The notes beneath the pieces are model-generated. The model did no database searches and was not told the origin of the DNA. It saw only the letters and a program-made list of their open reading frames with translations. The position numbers were made by a program, and so were the translations under genes. DNA of 64,000 nucleotides from Pseudaminobacter soli (ex Li et al. 2025) (GTDB lineage Bacteria > Pseudomonadota > Alphaproteobacteria > Rhizobiales > Rhizobiaceae). The stretch is taken from NCBI RefSeq assembly GCF_003012705.1, contig NZ_PXYL01000019.1, positions 1 through 64,000 on the forward strand, read 5' to 3'. Of the stretch, positions 32,335 through 40,970 are shown piece after piece. Positions within the stretch are counted from its first letter, which is position 1. Each line of letters opens with the position of its first letter.

Positions 32335-33354
32335 ATGAGTGACGATAAGCGCATGATGATGTCCCGCCGGCAAGTCGTTGGTGCTGTCGGCATCGGCATG
32401 GCGGCTAGTGCCGCCGGGACGGCAATTTCTCAAGATCAAAGCCAGGGCAGCACGATCCCTCAACGAAGCGAGGTCACAATGCAAGATCCCCGTGCCAAGT
32501 ACCCGCATCCTCCATTCAAACAACAAACGCAAGCGTGGCCCGGCTTGGCCCGAGACATGGACCCAAGACCGGACCATGGAGAAACAAGCTACCAAGGTTC
32601 CAATCGCTTGGCTGGACGCAAGGCGCTGATCACCGGTGGCGATTCCGGAATGGGAAGGGCCGCGGCGATCGCGTTTGCCCGCGAAGGCGCCGACGTGGCT
32701 ATCAACTACTTTCCCACCGAAGAACCGGACGCTCGCGAGGTCGTTGACCTCATTCGCAAGGCTGGCAGGACCGCGGCCCCGATTGCCGGTGACTTGCGCG
32801 ACGAAGCATTCTGCCAAGACTTGGTGGCCAAAGCGGTCGAGGCGCTCGGAGGTCTGGATATCATTGTCAGTAACGCTGGCCGACAGCAGGCGAAGCCGTC
32901 AATCCTGGATATAACAAGCGAGGATTTCGATGCGACGATGAAAACCAACATCTACGCGCCGTTCTGGATCATCAAGGCTGCCTTGCCTCACCTCAAGCCA
33001 GGCTCCTGCATCATCGCGACGGCTTCGGAACAGGCCTACGACCCCTCCCCCGAGCTTTATGATTATGCTCAGACCAAGGCCGCCACCATGAACTACGTCA
33101 AGTCTCTGGCGAAGCAGCTCGGCCCCCAGGGCATTCGCGTCAACGGCGTAGCTCCGGGTCCAATATGGACGCCACTCCAGATCAGCGGCGGCGCTTCCGA
33201 AGAGAAATACCAACATTTCGGCAGCACCACCGTATTTGGCCGACCAGGGCAACCTGCTGAACTTGCCTCAATCTATGTCCAACTCGCTGCCGCCGACGCC
33301 AGCTTCGCGACTGGGAACATTTACGGCTCAAGCGGCGGGCACGGACAGCCTTGA
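32335..33354 (+). CDS. Tat-exported SDR oxidoreductase (GSP39/YhdF-like)
   Basis: A 339-residue protein. The N-terminus has a twin-arginine motif (MSRRQVVGAVGIGMAASAAGTA); then comes an SDR of the general stress protein 39 type: LAGRKALITGGDSGMGRAAAIAFAREGADVAI, SNAGRQ, ATASEQAY (catalytic serine) and YAQTK (YxxxK). DPRAKYPHPPF before the fold is the characteristic leader of this subgroup. Export of a nicotinamide-dependent enzyme is unusual but is recurrent in this family. Stress promoter 28 bases upstream. Confidence 0.88.
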   Translation: MSDDKRMMMSRRQVVGAVGIGMAASAAGTAISQDQSQGSTIPQRSEVTMQDPRAKYPHPPFKQQTQAWPGLARDMDPRPDHGETSYQGSNRLAGRKALITGGDSGMGRAAAIAFAREGADVAINYFPTEEPDAREVVDLIRKAGRTAAPIAGDLRDEAFCQDLVAKAVEALGGLDIIVSNAGRQQAKPSILDITSEDFDATMKTNIYAPFWIIKAALPHLKPGSCIIATASEQAYDPSPELYDYAQTKAATMNYVKSLAKQLGPQGIRVNGVAPGPIWTPLQISGGASEEKYQHFGSTTVFGRPGQPAELASIYVQLAAADASFATGNIYGSSGGHGQP

Positions 33355-33449
33355 AGAAGGCGCCCGGCGGGATGACCGCTTCCCTATGCTTCTGAATACC
33401 GGGCTCAATGGCGAAGAATCGTGAGCGGACAGCGGTTCAAACCCGGTTC

Positions 33450-33474
33450 GGAACCATAGCCAATGCGCTGAGTT
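33450..33474 (+). promoter_or_regulatory. EcfG/RpoE2-type promoter
   Basis: GGAAC, 17 bases, GTT, ending 26 bases before the 46-codon ORF at 33501. Confidence 0.7.
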
Positions 33475-33500
33475 GACCCGCAGGAATGGAGAATCTCGCC

Positions 33501-33641
33501 ATGGCCGACCCAAGCGCGCGAAAAAGGCATCCCGCACGTCAAGGGAAGCGCCAGCTCCAATCCAGCCAAGAAGCCCTGACGCCCTTCGGAGCCGTCATCT
33601 TGATCTCTGCTCCACCCCACCAGCGCGGTCGAAATGATTAA
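33501..33641 (+). CDS. Small basic protein, 46 residues
   Basis: ATG preceded by GGAG (8-base spacing) and by a stress promoter. The peptide starts ADPSARKRHPARQGKRQLQ and ends GAVILISAPPHQRGRND, a basic head and a hydrophobic tail. No family recognised. Its stop overlaps the start of the gene at 33634 by eight bases, suggesting coupling. Confidence 0.5.
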   Translation: MADPSARKRHPARQGKRQLQSSQEALTPFGAVILISAPPHQRGRND

Positions 33642-33885
33642 GCTGACCGACAAGGAAAAGCGCTTTCTTAAGCGTGTCGACCAGATCACTCACATTCCCT
33701 GGACCGACAAGATCATCGCCATGGATGTCCGAGGAAAACCCATGCGGTTATCCAGGGCGACGTTTGCCCGACTGAAGGACGATGGGATCATCATCCGATC
33801 CAGTGGCGATCTGAGTACCGACATTTACGTTATGAATCCGGCTCCCGTAACGCCAGACGTCGAGGAAGTGCAGCAGACGCCATGA
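33634..33885 (+). CDS. Hypothetical protein
   Basis: An 83-residue soluble protein, KLTDKEKRFLKRVDQITHIPW ... VRGKPMRLSRATFARLKDDGIIIRSS, reminiscent of a small winged-helix fold but with no family recognised. Its own ribosome-binding site is poor, so translation probably depends on the overlapping ORF at 33501, and both would be driven by the promoter at 33450. Confidence 0.6.
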   Translation: MIKLTDKEKRFLKRVDQITHIPWTDKIIAMDVRGKPMRLSRATFARLKDDGIIIRSSGDLSTDIYVMNPAPVTPDVEEVQQTP

Positions 33886-34839
33886 CCTCGCGGCCACCAG
33901 GGCATACGAGGCGGATCGCCGGGCTGAAACAGATGATTTTTTCGATGATTGGTCGCTTGCGCCGACTGACTGGCTATCCCGCTGGAACTGCTCTGCGCCA
34001 ATAGCGTTGCCTTGGTAGCTGCGGGCCGTGTCAACCGGGCCCGACGGTACGGTGAACAGGACAGTCTTTTTCCCGGTTTCTCTTCCTGGCCAACGAAATG
34101 GCAGACGAGCACCTATCCCGTCCGGCCCGCAGTGCCAGTTGTCTTTTGTTTCCGTGCCTTTCCGAGGCCCTGTTCAAGACTGGCTTGGCATTCTGCTGAT
34201 CCTGTTCGGTGCATAATACCCCTCCAGGAGCTGCGACGAACAATGCGGCCGTGGCCTTGTTCGGGCTTGAGGTTCGCAGCCCGAGGCGGCGAGCCAGACG
34301 AGGCGATGGAGACCGTGCCGTCCTGAAAGGCGCAAGCTTTGCGCGGCGGTTACCTCCATCGTCGTGTAGCCCTATGACCGCAGCCGCGCGGCGCTCCTGC
34401 CACCGGCAGGCCGTCTGAGGCAACCCGAGCGAACGGGATCGGGGCGGACGTTTTCCGTGGGGCGCAAGTGCGGAAGGCGGACACCTAAGCCAGGAACACA
34501 TGAGATCTGCGGAAGATCGTTGCGGCCGGTTTCAGGCGGGAATGGTCGCCAGCATCTCCGTCTGCCATCCATTCGGCGAGCGCTCCAAACGGCCTCTCCA
34601 ATGGGCTGATCTGGCGGAAGGACGGCTAACGCCTCGACCGCCTGTGTCGCAACAGCGCGTCTCGACTTTCTTCCCCTGCCGGCTAGGGCCGTCATTCCTG
34701 GCGAGACAAGAAACTCGCTCCAGCGCCGTCCTCCGCTTTGCTGCGGTCGCAAGCGATGCGTCGTCGGCCGCCTCCCGCGCACCGATCGCCATCGAGGGCG
34801 CATGGTGCGGTCCTCGAGAAACGAAATCGGAGAAATACC
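33886..34839. other. No recognisable gene
   Basis: About 950 bases between the stress island and the DUF736 gene. All long frames are low-complexity and arginine/proline-rich. No promoter of the stress type, no repeat and no tRNA is visible. It may be a junction between two inserted segments. Confidence 0.5.
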
Positions 34840-35166
34840 ATGGCCACCATCGGCATTTTCAAAAAGACCGGCAACAACGAGTTCACCGGCGAAATCGTCA
34901 CCCTCAGCGTTCAGGCCAAGGGCGTGCGCATCGTCCCCGACCAGCGCGCCACCGGCGAAAACGCCCCCAGCCACCGCGTACTGATCGGCCGCGCCGAGAT
35001 CGGCGCCGCCTGGTCCAAGACCTCCAACGAGGGCCGCAACTATCTTGGCCTCAAGCTCGACGATCCGATCTTCAACGCTCCGATCTACGCCAACCTCGTC
35101 AACGACGAAGACGGCGACACCCACTCGCTCATCTGGTCCCGTCCGACGGGGCGGCGCGGCGACTGA
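34840..35166 (+). CDS. DUF736 family protein
   Basis: A 108-residue protein typical of conjugative and integrative elements: ATIGIFKKTGNNEFTGEIVTLSVQAKGVRI, NAPSHRVLIGRAEIGAAW, and NYLGLKLDDPIFNAPIYANL. Family function is unknown. GGAGAAA precedes the ATG. A second, divergent DUF736 gene sits in the conjugation module at 54093, so this copy belongs to a different element or to an accessory part of the same one. Confidence 0.88.
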   Translation: MATIGIFKKTGNNEFTGEIVTLSVQAKGVRIVPDQRATGENAPSHRVLIGRAEIGAAWSKTSNEGRNYLGLKLDDPIFNAPIYANLVNDEDGDTHSLIWSRPTGRRGD

Positions 35167-35175
35167 GCCCGACCA

Positions 35176-35204
35176 AAGGCCCCAGCCGGATCGGCTGGGG
35201 CCTT
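35176..35204 (+). terminator. Rho-independent terminator after DUF736
   Basis: AAGGCCCCAGCCG and CGGCTGGGGCCTT form a perfect 13-bp stem with a 3-base loop, ten bases after the DUF736 stop codon. The T-tract is short. Confidence 0.65.
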
Positions 35205-35284
35205 AGCCTTGGCGGGCGAGTGACGCGGCCTCCGAGATATCGGCCGATGGATCTGCTTTAAACATCGACCGATTTCTCCCATTT

Positions 35285-35655
35285 GAATTAACGGGAGAAA
35301 CAGACATGAGAACGACTGAGCGATCCTGGTTGCCGCTCCGGCTTACGCCGAATCCGCCACGGAGAAGACCGGCATGAATCCCGTCTTTGGAGGTGCGCCG
35401 TCGACACAGGATTTTGTCACCGACGCGGCGACGAGCGACATGTTTGAGATTGAGAGCAGCGAGCTAGCGCTCGAACGTTCCGATGCCGCGACGAAGGCCT
35501 TCGCGCAGCAAATGATTAAGGACCACGCATGGGCAGCCTCGTCGCTTGCCCTCATTGCGCTTCCCGCCTTTCCACCGTGCCCGCCAGCCGCCATTTCAAT
35601 GATACCCGCCAAACTGCGAAACTTCGGGATCGGCTCAGCAAGGTCACCGGCTTGA
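35285..35655 (+). pseudogene. DUF4142 protein, frameshifted and truncated
   Basis: An exported DUF4142 protein is recognisable in pieces: ILVAAPAYAES (signal peptide end), EKTGMNPVFGGAPSTQDFVTDAATSDMFEIESSELALERS and TKAFAQQMIKDH, the first ferritin-like helices. The ATG at 35305 is out of frame with this, and after MIKDH the similarity ends. Ribosome-binding site and start remain, so this is a recent decay product. Related to the fragment at 15112. Confidence 0.65.
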
Positions 35656-35707
35656 GAGAGCCGATCGTGTACCTATGTGTTTCTTTGCATTGCGCAGTTG
35701 AGGGCGT

Positions 35708-36841
35708 TTGGTGGCGAGCAGCGAAGTTTCGACCCGTAGGAATTTCCTAAAGCTGGTAGCAGCCAGTCCATTGCTTACAGTCATGCCTGCAGCAGCCGTG
35801 GTCGGTTCGAGGCATACCAAGCAACATGGCATGCGGATGATGACAGACCGGTATTTTGGCACCGCGGCTAGGATAGAATGGATCAATGCCAAGCCTGCAC
35901 TCAAGGAAGCAATCCTTCGGGATTGTTCCTGCCTCACCCCAGAAATCGGCATGAACTGGGCAGCGATCGAGCCGAAAAAAGGAACGTTTGAATTTGGCAG
36001 CCTCGACGGCTTGTCCGCTTTTGCCCTCCAACACGGGCTCGACATGCATGGCCACACGCTGATCTGGGATCAGACGATCCCGGCTTGGGCAAAAAAAGCA
36101 CTTTCGAGCGGTGAAGCCGGCTGGGAAACTGTCGCCTCTTACCTGGCAGTCGTTGTCTCGCGTTATCCGTCCGTGTCGCAATGGAACGTCGTGAACGAGC
36201 CCATCGACACGGAAGGCACCGACGACGGAATGCGGCGCAGCGAAATTTTTCGTGCGTTCGGCGCTGACTATGTCGGCATGGCATTGGAAACGGCCAGGCG
36301 GCATGCTCCTCATGCGAAGCTCTTCATCAATGAACATAGTTTGGAATATGCAAACCCGGTCGATGCGAAGCGTCGAACGGTGCTTCTCCGACTTGCCGAA
36401 GGCCTTCTCTTGGAAGGCAAGCCGCTTGATGCCGTCGGACTGCAGGCGCATCTCGATCTTGGCAAAGGTCCCCTCGATATACGGGCCATCCGGCATATGA
36501 TCAGGGAGGTAGCCGGGATGGGGCTTGAAGTGTTCATTACCGAGCTTGACGTGAGGGAGCGGGATTTCTCCCTTCCTGAGGCTGCACGCGATATGGCGGT
36601 TGCGGATGGGGTTAAACGCTACCTCGACGTCGTGCTGGCAGAGCCATCGGTCAAGGGTATCGTGACTTGGGGCATGAGCGACGAGGGCTCATGGTTGGTC
36701 CCTGAAACAGCTGACCTTGTCGCCAGCGGAATTGCCTCCGGGAGTCGCGTGCTCAACCGCGGGCTCCCCTACGACAAAAATCTGCAGCAGAAGCCGATGT
36801 ATCGGGCAATCCGTGAGGCCATGTCGACCGCACGGACTTGA
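35708..36841 (+). CDS. GH10 family endo-1,4-beta-xylanase, Tat-exported
   Basis: A 377-residue glycoside hydrolase. STRRNFLKLVAAS is a twin-arginine signal, giving a periplasmic or secreted enzyme. The GH10 barrel shows FGTAARIE, CLTPEIGMNWAAIEP, HGHTLIWDQ, WNVVNEPID with the acid/base glutamate (E164) and VFITELDV with the nucleophile (E279). GH10 enzymes cut beta-1,4-xylan. It is about the minimal catalytic-domain size with no carbohydrate-binding module. Start is TTG at 35708 or GTG at 35711 behind GAGGG. It flanks a nucleotide-sugar and GT2 operon that would make a xylose polymer, so its role may be trimming of an own polymer rather than digestion of plant xylan. Confidence 0.9.
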   Translation: MVASSEVSTRRNFLKLVAASPLLTVMPAAAVVGSRHTKQHGMRMMTDRYFGTAARIEWINAKPALKEAILRDCSCLTPEIGMNWAAIEPKKGTFEFGSLDGLSAFALQHGLDMHGHTLIWDQTIPAWAKKALSSGEAGWETVASYLAVVVSRYPSVSQWNVVNEPIDTEGTDDGMRRSEIFRAFGADYVGMALETARRHAPHAKLFINEHSLEYANPVDAKRRTVLLRLAEGLLLEGKPLDAVGLQAHLDLGKGPLDIRAIRHMIREVAGMGLEVFITELDVRERDFSLPEAARDMAVADGVKRYLDVVLAEPSVKGIVTWGMSDEGSWLVPETADLVASGIASGSRVLNRGLPYDKNLQQKPMYRAIREAMSTART

Positions 36842-36844
36842 AAG

Positions 36845-38005
36845 TCACACGACGAGTTTGCTGGCCTCGAGCTCGGCCATGCTGCGATTTGATTTGTCGA
36901 TCGGCTTCCTTGCCTTCGCGACCCAAGCGATAAGCTCTTCCATGCCTTGCTCGAAATCGCGCTGTGGGCGGATACCGAAATCTCGCTCGAGCTTCGATAT
37001 GTCGGCAAAGCAATGGCGAATATCGCCGACCCGGTATTTATTCAGGACTTCGGGAGCAATGTTCTTGCGAAGCAAGCGTGCGAGCGTCCTGGCAATCTCA
37101 TTGACTGTGATCGAACGTCCGCTGCCAACATTGTAGACGTCCCAGATCTGCTTTTCGCTTTCAAGAATCGTAGCGAAGGCGTTCGCCACGTCCATCACGT
37201 GAACGAAGTCGCGGCGTTGCTCACCATCTTCGAAGACGATCGGAGGCTGGTCATTGAGGAGTCGCGAGATGAAAATGGCGGCTACGCCAGTGTAAGGGTT
37301 GCTGAGCGCCTGGCGAGAGCCGTAGGCGTTGAAGAGCCTGAGTGCGACCGTCGGTATCTCAAGCGCCCGACCGACCGAGAGAAACATCTCCTCGTGGTCG
37401 CGCTTGTTGATGGCATAGACCGAAGCAGGCTGTAGCGGCTTGGCTTCTGTCGTCGGGATCGGTTCGAGACTGCTGCCGCCCTCCGACAACTCCCACAATC
37501 TGGACTTCAAATCTGCGTTGGCGCGCAGGCCGGGCGCAATCGACCCGCCAACGCCGTCTGCTCGACGGTACTCGCCTTCGCCATAGATCGACATTGAAGA
37601 AGCAACGGCCATCCGCCTTATCGGGTGCAGGCCGCCGGGTTCCAGCTTCATCTTGGATAGCGTTTCGAGGATTACCGCGGCTCCCATCGCGTTGTTGCAC
37701 GTATATTCAACAATATTTGTCATGCTTTGGCCGACACCAACCGAAGCCGCTAGATGGGCAAGGTGCGTGATGCCTTTCAGGGCCTGCTCGAAAACATTGG
37801 CGTCAAGAATATTGCCTTTGATGCGATGGGCTTTCGGATTCAGGTAAACGGGCCAACCGTCAGCGTCCATTTCTGCATCCGCATGGACCTGATCAGCGAG
37901 GCAGTCGAGAACAGTAACTTCGAAGCCGCGTTCGATGAGCAAATCGGTCAGGTGGGAGCCGATGAACCCAGCTCCCCCCGTAATCAGCACATGTCCCTTT
38001 TTCAT
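36845..38005 (-). CDS. Extended SDR nucleotide-sugar epimerase/dehydratase
   Basis: A 386-residue protein. VLITGGAGFIGSHL binds NAD; ASSMSIYGEGEYR and YAINKRDHEEM give the catalytic serine/tyrosine/lysine; RLFNAYGSRQALSNPYTGV is typical of UDP-sugar epimerases. It is larger than GalE because of an insertion around residues 140-190. In an operon with UDP-xylose biosynthesis it may be a UDP-xylose 4-epimerase (to UDP-arabinose) or act on UDP-GlcA; this is inference. GGGAGG precedes the ATG, two bases after the GT2 stop. Confidence 0.85.
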   Translation of the reverse strand: MKKGHVLITGGAGFIGSHLTDLLIERGFEVTVLDCLADQVHADAEMDADGWPVYLNPKAHRIKGNILDANVFEQALKGITHLAHLAASVGVGQSMTNIVEYTCNNAMGAAVILETLSKMKLEPGGLHPIRRMAVASSMSIYGEGEYRRADGVGGSIAPGLRANADLKSRLWELSEGGSSLEPIPTTEAKPLQPASVYAINKRDHEEMFLSVGRALEIPTVALRLFNAYGSRQALSNPYTGVAAIFISRLLNDQPPIVFEDGEQRRDFVHVMDVANAFATILESEKQIWDVYNVGSGRSITVNEIARTLARLLRKNIAPEVLNKYRVGDIRHCFADISKLERDFGIRPQRDFEQGMEELIAWVAKARKPIDKSNRSMAELEASKLVV

Positions 38006-38006
38006 T

Positions 38007-39488
38007 TCACCCTCCCGTTTTTACCGCAGCGGCAGCGGGCAACGCCTCTCCATCCATGGGAAGACTGTCGCCGCCGCGGTCTGACCTGATCAGATCGTGA
38101 TTTGCGTCGATTTTCACCGTACGCTCCCAAACGAGGCCTTCGTCTTTGCGAAACATCCGAAACCCTATCCACAGCGGGATGCACCAGATCAGCCACCAGA
38201 GCATCAGCGACAAAGGGTTCACGCGTACGAGGTACCACGCCCGCTTGAGCCTGCTATCGAGGACAAGCCTGGAGCGCTTCCAGATACTGACATAGAGGCT
38301 CACCAGTACGAGGCTCAGAGCGGCGATGTTGCCCAGGGCAAGCCAGACGCCTGCCTCAGGAATGAGATTATCGCCGCGCCATTGGCTCCAAATTGCCCAC
38401 ACGCCAAGTGGAAAACCCACCGAGTTCACCGCCAGCGACAGGCATGGCAAGAAGTTGAGCCAGGCACGAAACCTCTGCCACGGCGTATAACCCATGAACT
38501 TCAGCGGGGCCGACAGGCTTTGGAAAAAGCCACACACCCAACGCTTGCGCTGGGTAATCCCCTGGGCGATCGTCGTCGGCACTTCCTCGATAAGAGGATT
38601 TTCTATGATGCCTATACGCTTGCCGTTGATCCAGAATCGCATTCCCACTTCGGGATCTTCGATGGTGGTCCATGGGTGGAAGCCGCCAAGCTCCACCAGG
38701 TCGGAAGCTTTGAAGAACAGCCCTTTGCCGAGGACCCAAAACGGTTGTTTGCCGTCCGCGGATATATGCGGGTAGGTAAGGCCATCCCATGCCATGTGAT
38801 CCACCGCATGCCATGTCGACGCCATACTTCCCAAGAGATTGCCTGCAATGTTCTGGGCCTGCAGGACGTCGAACTTCTTGATTCCAGCCGCTCCGGCCAG
38901 GAAGTGGTCCCTCGGAGGGCAACTGTCGGCGTCGATATAGTTGACCAGGAACTCCTCTTTTCCATGGAAAGACGCGGCGGTCTGGTAGAACGCATAAATC
39001 AGCTGCCTGGTCTTCTTGGGAGGAAGGCTGCAGTTTCCGGCGCGCGCCCCTTGGTGCCACCAGTAGGCCTTTGGATTGGAATCCCATGCATCCCACACCA
39101 CCTGCCAGCTTGGGTCGCTGGTGGCGGGCACCTGGAGGATTTCGAGGAACTGAAAATCCTCCTCTAATCGCTGGAGAGACTCGACGGTTTCCCTGTCATT
39201 TGCGTTCGGAATTGCAACTACCCGGAACCTGGTTGCCGGATAATCGATATTGGCGATGGTGCGGAACGTAGTCCTCATCGTCGTTTCGAGTTCCCGCAAA
39301 ACCGGGTAGAACAAGACGATGAAAGGCAGACTGCTTCTGTCGACCGCATCGATATCGGCCTGCTCGACCATGTTCTTTGGCATGGTTCTGAACCAGACAT
39401 GGGCGATCATGCTGAGGGAGTACAGTATCTGCACTGCAAAGAATAATGCCAGGATTACCGCCTCGGATGTTCCCCAGGCTGAAGGCAT
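38007..39488 (-). CDS. Processive GT2 glycosyltransferase (polysaccharide synthase)
   Basis: A 493-residue inner-membrane synthase. One N-terminal helix (ILALFFAVQILYSLSMIAHV), a GT2 domain with DAD (residues 186-188), TIEDPE (275-280, the catalytic aspartate) and QRKRW (313-317, the Q-x-x-RW motif of processive synthases such as cellulose and hyaluronan synthase), then four to five C-terminal helices. No PilZ domain. It sits between UDP-glucuronate-derived sugar genes and GH10 xylanases, so a beta-linked xylose polymer is the natural hypothesis. Sugar specificity cannot be read from sequence alone. Confidence 0.88.
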   Translation of the reverse strand: MPSAWGTSEAVILALFFAVQILYSLSMIAHVWFRTMPKNMVEQADIDAVDRSSLPFIVLFYPVLRELETTMRTTFRTIANIDYPATRFRVVAIPNANDRETVESLQRLEEDFQFLEILQVPATSDPSWQVVWDAWDSNPKAYWWHQGARAGNCSLPPKKTRQLIYAFYQTAASFHGKEEFLVNYIDADSCPPRDHFLAGAAGIKKFDVLQAQNIAGNLLGSMASTWHAVDHMAWDGLTYPHISADGKQPFWVLGKGLFFKASDLVELGGFHPWTTIEDPEVGMRFWINGKRIGIIENPLIEEVPTTIAQGITQRKRWVCGFFQSLSAPLKFMGYTPWQRFRAWLNFLPCLSLAVNSVGFPLGVWAIWSQWRGDNLIPEAGVWLALGNIAALSLVLVSLYVSIWKRSRLVLDSRLKRAWYLVRVNPLSLMLWWLIWCIPLWIGFRMFRKDEGLVWERTVKIDANHDLIRSDRGGDSLPMDGEALPAAAAVKTGG

Positions 39489-39489
39489 C

Positions 39490-40941
39490 TCAGTAGCCCT
39501 TTACGGTGCGCATCGCGGAGTCACCAAAGGCATCGCGCACAGTCTCCAAACCAATTTGCGGGATGCCATTCGCGGACAACGTCTTGGACTGTGGAGCTTG
39601 CGGTCTAACGGCTGAGCGCGGCAGTATACTGGGAGCTTGCGGGTGCCCGATCCGGTGAACTGCGAACCCGGCTGCGGCCAGCCGCGATACGTCAACGGCG
39701 TTGCGCAGGTCCACGAAGACCCGCTGACGCATCACGGACGCAATCCGTCTGAAATCCAGCCGTAAGAATTCGTCCCATTCCGTGACAAGCACAACAGAGT
39801 CTACATCTTCAACGCATTCATAGGCATCTGCTGCATAGGCGACGTCGCGCAGGTACAAGCGTGCATGTCGCATCCCTTCAGGATCGTAAGCGGTAACGCT
39901 CGCGCCGGCAGATTGCAGGGAAGAGATAATCGAGATTGCCGGAGATTCCCGCATATCATCCGTGTTTGGCTTAAAGGTAAGGCCAAGCACGGCTACCTTC
40001 TTTCCGTTGCCGACCCCGCCGATCGCGTTGAGAATGCGGCGTCCTACCGCGCGCTTGCGAGCCTCGTTTACTGCGATCGTGCTCTCGACCAGGCGGAGCG
40101 CAACCGAATGGCTGTGAGCCGTGGCAAGCAGCGCCATGGAATCCTTCGGGAAGCATGAGCCGCCGTAGCCGGGCCCGGCGTTGAGGAAGGCCTCGCCAAT
40201 CCTGCGATCGAGCCCCATGCCCTTCGAGACTTCGTCAATGCTTGCTCCGGTGGCTTCACAGAAATCCGCCATCTCGTTGATGAAGGATATCTTGGCGGCT
40301 AGAAACGCGTTGGCGGCGTACTTGATCACTTCCGCTGCGCGCCTGCTGGTATTTAGAAGCGTCGCGCCCTCCGCAGTAAGTGGCTCGTACAGCTTTCCCA
40401 TCAGGGAACGCGCCCACAGACTGTCCGTCCCGACGACGATTCTATCTGGTTTCATGAAGTCAAGGATCGCGCTGCCCTCCCTCAAGAACTCGGGATTAGA
40501 TACGACCTCGACGTTATTGTTGGCCCGCACTGAGCGTATGACGAATTCAACCATGTCTCCCGTACCGACCGGCACGGTCGATTTGGTGACGACGACAGAT
40601 CCCGCCTGTACGCAAGTCCCGATTTCTGCGGCCGCGGCGCGGACGTGACTTAGGTCGGCCTCACCGTCGCCCGGCCGAGGCGGTGTTCCGACAGCGATGA
40701 AAAACGCATCGGTTCCGGCCGCGACATCGGCAACTGAAACCGCAAAGGAAAGGCGGCCAGCGGCGACATTATGGGCCACGATCTCTTCAAGACCTGGCTC
40801 GTAAATTGGCATCTTGCCTTCAAGGAGAGCCGCGACCTTCGAGGTGTCTTTGTCGACGCACACTACGCAGTGTCCAAGTTCTGCAAAGCACGCGCTGGAA
40901 ACCAGGCCGACATAGCCGGCTCCCACCATTACTACTTTCAT
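39490..40941 (-). CDS. ugd: UDP-glucose 6-dehydrogenase
   Basis: A 483-residue enzyme that makes UDP-glucuronate from UDP-glucose with two NAD+. KVVMVGAGYVGLVSS binds NAD; STVPVGTGD, SNPEFLREGSAILDF and GPGYGGSCFPKDS with the catalytic cysteine (C263) are diagnostic. About 45 residues of unusual C-terminal tail (PQAPSILPRSAV ... TVKGY) exceed the common length. It lies just before the GT2 gene and after the decarboxylase in one minus-strand operon, feeding it with UDP-glucuronate. Confidence 0.93.
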   Translation of the reverse strand: MKVVMVGAGYVGLVSSACFAELGHCVVCVDKDTSKVAALLEGKMPIYEPGLEEIVAHNVAAGRLSFAVSVADVAAGTDAFFIAVGTPPRPGDGEADLSHVRAAAAEIGTCVQAGSVVVTKSTVPVGTGDMVEFVIRSVRANNNVEVVSNPEFLREGSAILDFMKPDRIVVGTDSLWARSLMGKLYEPLTAEGATLLNTSRRAAEVIKYAANAFLAAKISFINEMADFCEATGASIDEVSKGMGLDRRIGEAFLNAGPGYGGSCFPKDSMALLATAHSHSVALRLVESTIAVNEARKRAVGRRILNAIGGVGNGKKVAVLGLTFKPNTDDMRESPAISIISSLQSAGASVTAYDPEGMRHARLYLRDVAYAADAYECVEDVDSVVLVTEWDEFLRLDFRRIASVMRQRVFVDLRNAVDVSRLAAAGFAVHRIGHPQAPSILPRSAVRPQAPQSKTLSANGIPQIGLETVRDAFGDSAMRTVKGY

Positions 40942-40970
40942 CGAACTTACCCTTTGCGAAAGCCGAAGGA

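Noticed and set aside
34372-35124. 250-codon minus-strand frame over DUF736
   Set aside because: Antisense shadow of the DUF736 gene; valine/glycine-rich with no ribosome-binding site.
38097-39167. 356-codon plus-strand frame
   Set aside because: Antisense of the GT2 synthase; no start signal and no family resemblance.
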